Below, one piece after another: positions 35,645-43,857 of a stretch of DNA of 64,000 nt. A program made the translations under genes and the position numbers. Under the pieces are notes generated by a model, which saw only the letters and a list, made by a program, of their open reading frames with translations, was not told where the DNA came from and did no database searches. This DNA is from Mucilaginibacter_A sp964251965 (GTDB taxonomy: Bacteria; Bacteroidota; Bacteroidia; Sphingobacteriales; Sphingobacteriaceae), in NCBI GenBank assembly GCA_964251965.1, contig CAXULQ010000005.1, positions 209,258 to 273,257 on the forward strand. The letters run 5' to 3'. Position 1 is the stretch's first letter. Each line of letters starts with the position of its first letter.

Positions 35645-35674
35645 AACTGCCCTTGCATTTCTGCAAGGGCAGTT
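35645..35674 (-). terminator. Intrinsic terminator
   Basis: Perfect 12-bp stem AACTGCCCTTGC with GCAAGGGCAGTT and a 6-nt loop; on the minus strand it is followed by a T-rich tail. It ends the gene starting at 36193. Confidence 0.9.
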
Positions 35675-35680
35675 AAACGA

Positions 35681-36193
35681 TCAGGCATTTGGAAAGTTGA
35701 TCGTTGCTTCAATCTCTGCCAGTTTTTCATTGCAGGCAGTGAAGATGAACTGGGCCACCATGCGGATCAGTCCCGGCGTGTTGGTGGTAAAATCCCGGCC
35801 TTTATCATCCCGGATGATGATCTTGCAACCCTGGAAAGGGTTTTCTTCAAGCTCGTCGTTCTCGCTGGCCAGGGCAACTTCAAAGGCTTCAAGCTGTTTG
35901 ATCCTGCTGATCAGGTTTACCCGTTGCACGCTTCTGCGGTGCAGGTCACTTACCAGTTTTAATTTGGCCTCAAGGCTTAGTCCTGGCTTTGCCGGTGCTG
36001 CTTCGACCGGTGCCGGTTTTGGCTGTTCCTGCGGCGTTGCTTCCGGTTTGGCTTTTTCGGCTTCTGCTTTGCCGTTCAGGCTTTTAACAGGTTGGGCGAT
36101 TTCTTTTTTAATTGCGCCGTTTTCAACAATTGGTTTGGTGGTTTCTTTTGGCGTTCCGTTCTTTACGTCTGCGCCGTTGTTTTGCAATTCCAT
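35681..36193 (-). CDS. Mobile-element protein with Pro/Ala-rich linker
   Basis: 170 residues. The first 75 are low-complexity, rich in Lys, Pro, Ala and Glu (for example QPVKSLNGKAEAEKAKPEAT). The rest is a compact helical domain (LEAKLKLVSDLHRRSVQRVN, then FQGCKIIIRDDKGRDFTTNT and a final helix with MVAQFIFTACNEKLAEI). Proteins of this shape accompany conjugative elements of Bacteroidota, but no function is established. The start faces the inverted-repeat region, and a strong terminator follows the stop. Confidence 0.7.
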   Translation of the reverse strand: MELQNNGADVKNGTPKETTKPIVENGAIKKEIAQPVKSLNGKAEAEKAKPEATPQEQPKPAPVEAAPAKPGLSLEAKLKLVSDLHRRSVQRVNLISRIKQLEAFEVALASENDELEENPFQGCKIIIRDDKGRDFTTNTPGLIRMVAQFIFTACNEKLAEIEATINFPNA

Positions 36194-36630
36194 TTTCTAA
36201 TGGGTTTAAGGGTTAAAAAATTTGTTAATTGTCAAAAGGCATTTGGCTTATAACCTCATCTACCGTTTGATATAGGCTCTATAATTTGCGCGTTGGGCTG
36301 GCTGACAAGGCTGACGGAAAAAAATACTACCCGGAGCCAAAGCGCAGGTGTGGAGATTTTTTTTTGCACTCCGCATGGCCTTGACATCCGGAGGGGGGAT
36401 AAATTTGCCTCTATCAAACGGTAGATGAGGCTATGCCAAGCAGACAATACAGGTTTTGTACCGTTAAAACGTAATGTAGAAAATAGGGAAATTCAAAGGA
36501 GCAGCCCCTAAGAATGAACTGGCAAGAGGAAACCAATCGCAGTGGAAAACGGCGGCATAACATGATGCCTGCCAACAGTAAATGCGGAACGGGATAGGTC
36601 GGAAAAGTTAAGGCAAGCAGTACCGCCAGT
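36194..36630. other. Structured intergenic region, oriT candidate
   Basis: No gene is convincing. Its main feature is the long inverted repeat described separately, which encloses GC-rich, non-coding sequence with a run of nine T. Confidence 0.4.
36254..36430. repeat. 18-bp perfect inverted repeat flanking 141 bp
   Basis: CCTCATCTACCGTTTGAT at the left returns as ATCAAACGGTAGATGAGG at the right, and with one mismatch the match continues about seven more bases inward. The interior has GGAGCCAAAGCGCAGG and a T-run before TGCACTCCGC. An origin of transfer or a regulatory RNA is possible. Confidence 0.6.
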
Positions 36631-37680
36631 TCAAGATAGCGTGTACCAGGTCGTCCTGCCGCCACCGCGCAAAACCAGATGGTTCTTGTCGACTAACGAA
36701 CGGAAATGCTCTTTCAGCGTGTTACGGCTAATCCCTGTCAGCCGGATCATCTCGCCGATAGTTACCCTGCCGTGCGAACGGGCGTGTTCGATAATTTGCA
36801 GGGACAATTCAGCCATATTGGATAACACGATTTTTTCACGCTCGACCTTTTCGGCCAGGCGTTTCATCTGTTGTTGCATCGACCGCAGGAAGAACATGAC
36901 CCATGGTTGCCAATTCGGGTTTTCCGTCCGTATCGTGCCCTGCGTTTGCCGCAGGGCCAGGTAATATCCTTCCTTGCTTTGTTCCACCACGCTTTCAAGG
37001 GAACTGTAAGGCACGTAAAGATAGCCAAGCCGCAACAGCAGCAATGTGGTTAGGATACGGCTTAACCTGCCGTTGCCATCTTGAAAGGGGTGGATTTCCA
37101 GGAACACGACGGTAAAAATCGCCACGATAAAAAGCGGGTGCAATGTGCGGTCTGCCTGGCTTTGGTGTAGCCAGGTAATCAGTTCCTGCATCAAAAAGGG
37201 CGCGTCGAACGGGGATGCGGTTTCAAAAACAATGCCCACCTGTTTGCCTTCTACATCAAAAGCAGCCACCGAATTGGAGGTTGTTTTATAGTTCCCCCGG
37301 TGCCACTGGTCTTTTTCGCTGTACCGCAGTAAGTCGCGGTGGAGCTGTTTGATATAGTTTTCGGTAACGGGAATATCTTGCCAAGCATTAAAAACCGTTT
37401 CCATGACGGCAGCATACCCTGCTACCTCCTGCTCATCCCGGCTGTCGAATGATTTGATTTCTAAATTTGATAGCAACTGGTCGATTTCACGGTCGGAAAG
37501 TTTGCTGCCCTCGATGCGTGTGGATGAGCCGATGCTTTCTATTGTTGCAACATGTCGCAAGGCCGATAGTTTTTCCGGCGCAAGTGTGCCTAATGCGCGC
37601 CATGCGCCCTTGAATTCATCAATTTCGCTAATAATGTTGAGGATTTCGGGCGTGATGGAAAGATTATTGGTTTTAAGCAT
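36631..37680 (-). CDS. Fic-family protein
   Basis: 349 residues. An N-terminal helical domain contains GSSTRIEGSKLSDREIDQL, of the inhibitory-helix type (S/T)xxxE(G/N). The Fic core has HPFQDGNGRLSR near 195-206. The C-terminal winged-HTH is visible in ARSHGRVTIGEMIRLTGISR. The full motif suggests active AMP transfer from ATP to a target protein, with built-in self-inhibition and possible DNA binding. This three-part layout is widespread in bacteria. It is a single-gene unit with a compact promoter region. Confidence 0.9.
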   Translation of the reverse strand: MLKTNNLSITPEILNIISEIDEFKGAWRALGTLAPEKLSALRHVATIESIGSSTRIEGSKLSDREIDQLLSNLEIKSFDSRDEQEVAGYAAVMETVFNAWQDIPVTENYIKQLHRDLLRYSEKDQWHRGNYKTTSNSVAAFDVEGKQVGIVFETASPFDAPFLMQELITWLHQSQADRTLHPLFIVAIFTVVFLEIHPFQDGNGRLSRILTTLLLLRLGYLYVPYSSLESVVEQSKEGYYLALRQTQGTIRTENPNWQPWVMFFLRSMQQQMKRLAEKVEREKIVLSNMAELSLQIIEHARSHGRVTIGEMIRLTGISRNTLKEHFRSLVDKNHLVLRGGGRTTWYTLS

Positions 37681-37777
37681 GGGAATTACCTTTCACCCAA
37701 ATATACACCCAATTACACCCAAATGCAAGATTTGAAAAAATGTTTGAAAAGATAATGGTATAAACTGATTAGTCCTT

Positions 37778-38926
37778 CTAAACTGAATAATCCTTGATAA
37801 GCAGCAAAATTGCATCAGGCTTATTATCCAAGGTCGAAGTTGAATTCTGTTTATAGTTTTCAGCTAAATTTACAATTTTGTCCTTGTCGCTATTTTTCAC
37901 AAGTTTTAGAGAGATTAGCCGACTGATTGCCATCAAGATACGGTACTTCACATGGTTGCTTTTCACGGCTAACAAGCTCAAGTTTAATAATCTATCAATG
38001 TCGCCTGTTTCTGGCTGCGCGTTAACCATAGTAGCCAGAACAATGACAAGCCCTTCGTTTTGTCCTGCTTGGTAAAGATTGACAATATCATCTTTGGTGA
38101 TATTGTTTGTAACGCAATAAGCAACCATCTGATCCGCGGCCGAGTTTTTCAGGTTCACGCGGTTACCCCAATCTGGCGCAGTAATGGCCAGATAATCCAG
38201 GGCTTTCGTATTCAACTCTGCAAATTTATCTGTTTTATCAATCCCGACTTCCTCCGGTTTATTGTTATTCGATATGTTTGTATATAAAAGATGGGTGTTA
38301 AGCGCTTGGGTGCTTTCCAAGCTGGCAATTTTTTCCGTATTTGCCACAATTTGTTTTTTGTCTTCCTGGTTTACCCCTCGATCTACTTTTGAGAACACGA
38401 CTGCCAAATACAGGCGTGTAGAGAGGTAGCCAAATAAAAAGCCGGTTATAAAAAAACAAACGATCAAGCCATAGGCAAAAGCAAGTGCAGGGTTTATGCC
38501 GCTTTTCGGGGTAAGGGCAATTCCACTGGCAAGGTTGGAGGCTGTACCATAGAGATATGGCGGAATCTTAGTTAAGTTTACAAGCCCTAAGCCAACAATA
38601 ATTTTCGTCAGCCAGTCGGAAATTTCAGTGAGGTTTGTATTGACTTGTTGGCTGTAATTCCCACCTTTGTCCCCACCATCTGTCGTAGCAGTGCCAGCGG
38701 TATTTGTTTGAAGAATTTTCGGTATTCCAAATAGAAACCCGATAAATATGCCGGATAGCGAACAAGCCAGAATCCAGGCAATGGAGGTCATTTTTCCTTC
38801 CAAGGTTTTCGAATAGATTAAGGCTGCGATTGTGCCAATCAAAAAAATGACTGACGTGAAAATCAGGATATATTGAAGATTGGAAATGTCTTCCTTATTT
38901 TGGTTGTCAGCGGCTTCGTCGCTCAT
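37778..38926 (-). CDS. 4TM protein with long cytosolic domain
   Basis: 382 residues. Membrane helices lie near 18-38 (ILIFTSVIFLIGTIAALIY), 49-68 (IAWILACSLSGIFIGFLFG), 106-125 (WLTKIIVGLGLVNL) and 148-170 (ALAFAYGLIVCFFITGFLFG). The soluble C-terminal 210 residues look alpha-helical. The FLFGIPKIL plus NTNLTEISDWLTKIIVGLGL pattern is one seen in uncharacterised bacterial membrane proteins. Third gene of an operon with a lipoprotein and a small helical protein. Function unknown; a membrane effector role is a guess. Confidence 0.7.
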   Translation of the reverse strand: MSDEAADNQNKEDISNLQYILIFTSVIFLIGTIAALIYSKTLEGKMTSIAWILACSLSGIFIGFLFGIPKILQTNTAGTATTDGGDKGGNYSQQVNTNLTEISDWLTKIIVGLGLVNLTKIPPYLYGTASNLASGIALTPKSGINPALAFAYGLIVCFFITGFLFGYLSTRLYLAVVFSKVDRGVNQEDKKQIVANTEKIASLESTQALNTHLLYTNISNNNKPEEVGIDKTDKFAELNTKALDYLAITAPDWGNRVNLKNSAADQMVAYCVTNNITKDDIVNLYQAGQNEGLVIVLATMVNAQPETGDIDRLLNLSLLAVKSNHVKYRILMAISRLISLKLVKNSDKDKIVNLAENYKQNSTSTLDNKPDAILLLIKDYSV

Positions 38927-38977
38927 GATGCGAGGGTTTAAATTTGTTAACTATTGTGATTAGAAAAGAATATGAGT

Positions 38978-39409
38978 TTAAGTTGTAAGCTGAGCCAATA
39001 TGTCCGAAACCGTTACTACAATGTTTCCAAAATCAAGGTCGGCAACAGCTCCGCCCATCGCTACAAGCTTCGCGGTGAGATCAATGACCTCTTGAACTTT
39101 TTGTATTTTTTTGATCGTCGTTGCAATTTTATCCGATGCTGCCGATAAGGAGTTGAGGGCACTTGCATTGTTTTGCGCAATCTGCACGGCAGACATTTGA
39201 AATAAAACCTTGCTCTTTATAAAAAGGTCTTGCGTTTTGTTGTTGAGTTCCTGGATACGGTGGGATTCTATATTTTGAAAATTATCATTTATCCAGTCAT
39301 TGAGTGAATTTGCCGTAAGTTGTAAGATATTGGCAAGGTCAACAAAAGAATAATCTTCAGAATCAACACTGGCTAATTCTGGGCTTGTGATAAGTTGTGT
39401 TTTTGACAT
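38978..39409 (-). CDS. Small all-helical protein in lipoprotein operon
   Basis: 143 residues, predicted all-helical. Amphipathic helices (LANILQLTANSLNDWINDNF, ASALNSLSAASDKIATTIKK) are followed by a more hydrophobic C-terminus (LTAKLVAMGGAVADL, NIVVTVSDILAQL). The pattern of long helices with one hydrophobic hairpin recalls helical pore-forming or membrane-associating proteins, but no homology is claimed. It sits 6 bp after the lipoprotein gene and 51 bp before the 4TM gene. Confidence 0.65.
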   Translation of the reverse strand: MSKTQLITSPELASVDSEDYSFVDLANILQLTANSLNDWINDNFQNIESHRIQELNNKTQDLFIKSKVLFQMSAVQIAQNNASALNSLSAASDKIATTIKKIQKVQEVIDLTAKLVAMGGAVADLDFGNIVVTVSDILAQLTT

Positions 39410-39415
39410 GGCAGC

Positions 39416-40318
39416 TTAGGTTAAGGATTTAATGTTTTTGTAAACTTGGTAGACTTCCGCGTTATAACTGTTGATAAGGGTTATAATATTTTTGGACGTT
39501 AGTTTCTGTGATTTTTTAAGCTCTACAACAACTGCATGATGCCCTTTTTTTATTTTCTCCAAACCTTTTACAATCTGTTCCAGTTGTTCCTGGCTTTTGC
39601 TAAGAACAGTACGTTCCTGCGAGTAATCTTTTAAAAGGTCTATTTTTTTATCTAAACTTATATCGGGATTGATCAAGGCCGTCCTGTACTTTGTTTGTAA
39701 AAGCCCTTTGTCAATATTGATGTTCGGCACCAGCGTTTTTGTAATAATGGTCTGTAAGGTGCTAATGCTGATTGACACGCTATCATCATAGGTAGTCATT
39801 ATCTCTTTCAATTTCTTTTGACGGTAAGACCTCGTTATTTCATCCGTGAATGTTTTTGTAATTCCTGAAACCGCATCTACTTGTTTATCGTCTGTTATGC
39901 CGACGTGTTTCTTTAAAGTAGTATCAGATTTTAATTTATTTGTTATTGCATCGAAATTGTAATCAACCAGGGTTTTGTCCGATAACTTTGACAGGCCCTG
40001 AAAGTAGGCGGAAATACCAGTTACATATAAACTTATAACATCGTCTGTTTTTTTGGCCAGATTTAACTGGCTTGTGTCGATCACGGCTTTGGGGAAGCCT
40101 ATTACATTACGAGATTGGGTTGGGAAATCATAATCCGACTGTGTCAAAGTGTATTTATAGTAGCTATTTGAAAAGTTATAGCCGACGTCATTATAGCTAA
40201 TAACGGTCTTATTGGCAGTGGAAGAAAAACTGTTTATCTGCTTTAGATCAGCACAGCTACTGGCGATTAAAACTGCCGACAGTAGAAACGGCACGATCAG
40301 GTTGCGACTGGATAACAT
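39416..40318 (-). CDS. Predicted lipoprotein, first gene of operon
   Basis: 300 residues. The signal sequence ends in the lipobox IASSCAD, with Cys22 lipidated. The mature part is largely helical with many Lys and Thr (KHVGITDDKQVDAVSGITKT, SQEQLEQIVKGLEKIKKGHH). No family is recognised. A hairpin built from GCGTAAAAACACC arms lies about 150 bp upstream, and a similar one precedes the caspase-like gene at 43.0 kb, suggesting shared control. Confidence 0.75.
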   Translation of the reverse strand: MLSSRNLIVPFLLSAVLIASSCADLKQINSFSSTANKTVISYNDVGYNFSNSYYKYTLTQSDYDFPTQSRNVIGFPKAVIDTSQLNLAKKTDDVISLYVTGISAYFQGLSKLSDKTLVDYNFDAITNKLKSDTTLKKHVGITDDKQVDAVSGITKTFTDEITRSYRQKKLKEIMTTYDDSVSISISTLQTIITKTLVPNINIDKGLLQTKYRTALINPDISLDKKIDLLKDYSQERTVLSKSQEQLEQIVKGLEKIKKGHHAVVVELKKSQKLTSKNIITLINSYNAEVYQVYKNIKSLT

Positions 40319-40994
40319 AGGTTAGTTTGGTTTAAATTAAGTTTGGCTTTTCATTAAATTGAGGGACGGTTATCTAATTATCTCTGCGATAAATTCTGAT
40401 TTTAAACAATTGAAATACAATTTTTACTGAGGCTAAATTAGTGCCACGCGAGAGGAGTTGATAGCGTAAAAACACCCTTTTTTAAAGGTGTTTTTACGCT
40501 ATTTATCAATATAGTAGAGCTTACCCATTACTATCTGAGCTTCTTTATTCACTTAAAGTTACAACCGCCCGCGACGTAAGTAGCGCGCTTATAGACTCGT
40601 CGTTCTAATGTCGGCGATGCACCACTCGTGGCCTTGCCAACTAATCTGGTTCCAAAGCATCATACCCATCCTGGTCTTCTTTGCATCAACATGAAAAAGC
40701 ATTTAACAAGAGTATTTCGCTTTTACCAAAATCCTACCACACGCTTTGGCATGATTCACCCGAAAGCTAAGTATCCTTCTAAAATGCGATTTTGAAAATT
40801 AAGTAGAATGGTATTTTTTCTCTCGTGTTGCCCGACAACCTATTTACGAAAATTAAAGTATGCGGAAATTGTCGATCATTTAATGTTCGCCCTTTGTTCC
40901 TATTTTTCTAATTTCAATTAAGAAATTATCAAGAGCGAATTGATAATGAGTTTGCAGTCATGGTAATAAGACCGGGAATTGGTACGCTAAGCTT
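40319..40994. other. Intergenic with palindromic motif
   Basis: The palindrome at 40464-40499 is the only clear signal. No coding frame with domain-like content was seen in the remaining stretch. Confidence 0.4.
40464..40499. promoter_or_regulatory. 13-bp palindrome with GTAAAAACACC arms
   Basis: GCGTAAAAACACC and GGTGTTTTTACGC form a perfect inverted repeat around CTTTTTTAAA. It could be a two-site operator upstream of the lipoprotein operon or a terminator; the similar arms upstream of other operons favour an operator. Confidence 0.45.
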
Positions 40995-41597
40995 TTAAGC
41001 GACGAAATACCCTTGTTTGTTTATCGTTTCACAAATACCATTTGTTTCATTGATAATAGATGCAATTTTATCCTCGTTAAAATTTTCATTTAGAAAAAAA
41101 TTTATTTCCCTTTTGTTTCGTTCGACGCTAATCTTTAAGTCAATAAGCTTACTAAATTGCTCAAAGGCAGGAATGGTCTGGTCAAGTGTCCTTTTCAAGT
41201 AGTCGACAATGATCGGAACCAACGCTCCAAGTAAACTTAAAACACCACAGAGATAACTTACATTGACATGTTTTGTGGCAAGGCTAGTCAGGACACCGGC
41301 TCCGCTAACTGTCGTTACAATTTGCCCCGAGACTTGTAGTGTTCGAGCGCCCTGGAGCCTACCTTTGATCTTTTCGAGTTGCTTGCTACATAAGCTTATG
41401 GCAACTTCGATTGCCGCTACACAAACTTGAGCGCGAACCTTTAATTCTTGTAGATCAGCCGATGTTCCCAAAATTCCGCCGGTCTTGAGTATGTTCTGGT
41501 AGCGTTCGTTTTTTTGTCTTACGGCCGCAATTGTTGTCGGTGATAATGTATCTAAAAACGCGACCATCTCATCAATATTAGGTTGTCTTTCCATCAT
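40995..41597 (-). CDS. Two-helix membrane protein coupled to caspase-like gene
   Basis: 200 residues. Helical N-terminal part (1-85), then a hydrophobic hairpin near 95-140 (VSGQIVTTVSGAGVLTSL, YLCGVLSLLGALVPIIVDYL), then a helical C-terminus. The start overlaps the previous stop by 4 nt (ATGA), so it is translated with the exported caspase-like protein. A helical protein with two central membrane helices resembles SLATT-type 2TM effectors in outline only; the family assignment is uncertain. Confidence 0.7.
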   Translation of the reverse strand: MMERQPNIDEMVAFLDTLSPTTIAAVRQKNERYQNILKTGGILGTSADLQELKVRAQVCVAAIEVAISLCSKQLEKIKGRLQGARTLQVSGQIVTTVSGAGVLTSLATKHVNVSYLCGVLSLLGALVPIIVDYLKRTLDQTIPAFEQFSKLIDLKISVERNKREINFFLNENFNEDKIASIINETNGICETINKQGYFVA

Positions 41598-43015
41598 TCA
41601 TCTTTTTTGAAATAGATAAAGCACATTATTAGTCCGACTATTGTTATAAGAACAAGGATTACAGGTGTTGTTGGAATTTTCTTAGGTACGGTTTCTTCTT
41701 TTACATTACCTGTACTTATCACCGGAGATGGGGGCTCGGTGGAAGTTAAGGAAGCAGTTTGCTGTTGGGTAGACGTATCAATTTCAGCGGTAGTAATGCT
41801 GGGTGAGGAGTCATTTATATTTATCCCATAAAAATACAGCTGGCTCCGTTCACTAGAAGAAATTTTATAATCATGAGGTTTCTTGTAAACTTTGATTTTA
41901 ACAAATTCATGATCTTGTTGGGCCTCATCCCGCGCACCCTCCTCAAAGTTTTCGTCAAAGATAGCTTCGTCTACGACATAATGCATGGTACGAAAGGTAA
42001 GGGAATCAAGAAATTCGCCGAAGCTTTCCGTTCTTTCAGTTGTTCTTAAACGAGCAAGGGTTTCGATTGGATTTATGGGATCCAAAGTTCCGTGTTTCGC
42101 GCCGTTTAGTGCAGAACTGCAACCCAGTAAGAGCAGTTTAAGGTTATTCTCCTTTTGCCAGTTCTCGAGTTCACTAATTGTCACTTTAAACAACACCTTT
42201 CCGGACGGGTCGATAACTACAAAAGCACCGTTTTCAATATGGCCAAGAACAACTATCAAATGGGCTTTATTTGCTAATAATAGCGTTTTTAGATCATCTT
42301 TATTAGAATATTTAAAGTCTATTTTGCGGTTGCTGAAATGTTCATTAAGGTATTTTTTAGTCGGGGAATTTTCAACGAAAGAAATTATTTTAAATTTTTT
42401 TCCAGAAAATCTCCTTTCTCTTAATTTTGAAAAAACAACTGCTAAATTTTGTCCCTTTATTCTTGCGGATATATTAGTGTTGATCTCCACCAATAGTTCA
42501 TGTGTGCCGTCACTATTAACAATTTTGATAGCCTTGCTGATTTGATTATTCTCTGTAACAATATTTAATTTTTTGAATTCAAAAAAATCGAGTGTTCCAA
42601 AGTTGCTATCATTAATTAAAGCGGGGTCTAAAATTATTTTGACATGTTTCTTTGCGAAAGAAATCATTTCATCAACAGTATAATGCGATTGACTACCTGA
42701 ATAAAATATATTTTGCAGGTATGTTTCTATAGAGGCTTTTTGATCTGTTGCAATTTTTGTTGGGTACTCATAACTAGGCGTTACAAAATTTGATTGAAAA
42801 TAAATCAACTTTCCTTGAACTGTAACATAAATAGACGCCTTAGCAATTTCACTTGTAGTTTCTCCGCACACATCTTGCCCTACGCTATATTCTCTTGTAA
42901 AACCTTCAATCTGTTGGTTTCTACAAACGACAGTTTGAGCCTGGGTATTAAAATTGGCATATAGTAGAAATAAAAGAAAAAGAAAATTGAGGTAGTGGGA
43001 TATTTTTTTCATCAA
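41594..43015 (-). CDS. Exported caspase/CHAT-like protein with C-terminal membrane anchor
   Basis: 473 residues. A signal peptide covers residues 1-26 (cleavage after TQA), and a C-terminal membrane helix about 445-467 (TTPVILVLITIVGLIMCFIY) ends in KKDE. Between them, residues about 170-340 carry a caspase-like His/Cys arrangement: VVLGHIENGAF with H259 and LLLLGCSSALNG with C299. The family normally works in the cytosol, so an anchored periplasmic form is unusual. A Ser/Thr/Pro linker precedes the anchor. It is coupled to a 2TM protein and preceded by a palindrome. Protease activity is inferred from the residues only. Confidence 0.6.
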   Translation of the reverse strand: MMKKISHYLNFLFLLFLLYANFNTQAQTVVCRNQQIEGFTREYSVGQDVCGETTSEIAKASIYVTVQGKLIYFQSNFVTPSYEYPTKIATDQKASIETYLQNIFYSGSQSHYTVDEMISFAKKHVKIILDPALINDSNFGTLDFFEFKKLNIVTENNQISKAIKIVNSDGTHELLVEINTNISARIKGQNLAVVFSKLRERRFSGKKFKIISFVENSPTKKYLNEHFSNRKIDFKYSNKDDLKTLLLANKAHLIVVLGHIENGAFVVIDPSGKVLFKVTISELENWQKENNLKLLLLGCSSALNGAKHGTLDPINPIETLARLRTTERTESFGEFLDSLTFRTMHYVVDEAIFDENFEEGARDEAQQDHEFVKIKVYKKPHDYKISSSERSQLYFYGININDSSPSITTAEIDTSTQQQTASLTSTEPPSPVISTGNVKEETVPKKIPTTPVILVLITIVGLIMCFIYFKKDE

Positions 43016-43130
43016 GATAAGAAATATCGATCGCTTTTCTACAATCGCAATTAGGCTTTATTAGAATGCTGTAGTTTTTTTAAAATCGGTTATCTTTTCT
43101 GCTAAAATAATTTCAATTTAGGTGAATTCA

Positions 43131-43172
43131 TTACGTAAAAACACCTTTTTTTTAAACGTAGTTTTACGTAAA
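43131..43172. promoter_or_regulatory. Imperfect palindrome TTACGTAAAAAC...GTTTTACGTAA
   Basis: The left arm contains GTAAAAACACC as at 40464. It lies about 115 bp upstream of the caspase-like gene. Probable operator of the same regulator. Confidence 0.45.
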
Positions 43173-43575
43173 TTTAATTAAACATTATCTTGCGGTTAAG
43201 TAGCTGTTGAAAATGTTGTAGTTAAAGCCTATAACGTTTTTGCTTCAGCTGCTTTTACGAATAATTTTCACAAATTTTTACATTAGTACATAATGTAGAG
43301 CCTGACGTAGCTATATAGTAAGCAATCTGCGTTGCTAGATCCTGCTTTCAAAGGAACGGCAAGGCTTCATGATATTTGTTTATAAATTGGTAATAGCACT
43401 TCAATATTTTTGCTCGATTTTACGATCAAAAGCTTTGACCTAAAGACTCGTTCATTTGCTAGATACTTTGGTGTAAACTTTAAAGAATTATAAGATGCTT
43501 GACAGCTCAGCATTTATAGGAAAAGGTAGGGACAACCAATCGCTATTAGTTCTGTGATAAAAGATCAGTGTCGTG

Positions 43576-43811
43576 GGTAAAAAAGCCGGGTAAGTTTGAA
43601 AAACGTTATTTTAAATTTGTTGTAATTCAAATTATTAAATTATCATTCTGACTTCCCCTGTCTCCGCCATTGTTCCATTAATTGTGATTACCTGTTGTTA
43701 ATCAAGTTAATGAAAAACAATCATTTTTATCTACTGATAGTATATTGGGGTCTAAAGCCGTCTAACCAAAACCAACAGGTTTTCGGGTAAAAAAACGGGT
43801 AAATTTTACTT
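43576..43811. repeat. Direct repeats, candidate integrase arm sites
   Basis: GGGTAAAAAAGCCGGGTAAG near 43578 and GGGTAAAAAAACGGGTAAAT near 43786, about 210 bp apart, with an inverted TTACCCG close to the second. Both lie just before the DUF4102 integrase gene, where arm-type binding sites are expected. Confidence 0.5.
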
Positions 43812-43857
43812 TACCTAATTCGCTTACCCGGTGCCGCACTATCAGGAGAGTTATTTT

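Larger units (their letters stand above)
22471..36193. mobile_element. Mobilisation module of an integrative element
   Basis: Coupling protein, 4TM partner, MobF relaxase, ArdC, primase and excisionase lie here with higher GC and different codon use from their neighbours. No VirB/Tra channel genes are present, so the element should be mobilisable rather than self-transmissible unless such genes lie outside the window. Confidence 0.6.
43016..43857. other. Long intergenic region before integrase
   Basis: Holds a palindrome upstream of the caspase-like operon and, nearer the integrase, two copies of a GGGTAAAAAA-xx-CGGGTAA motif that may be integrase arm sites. No gene was seen. Confidence 0.45.

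Noticed and set aside
40464..40499. Simple transcription terminator
   Set aside because: Possible, but no gene ends nearby and similar arms stand upstream of other operons, so an operator is favoured.
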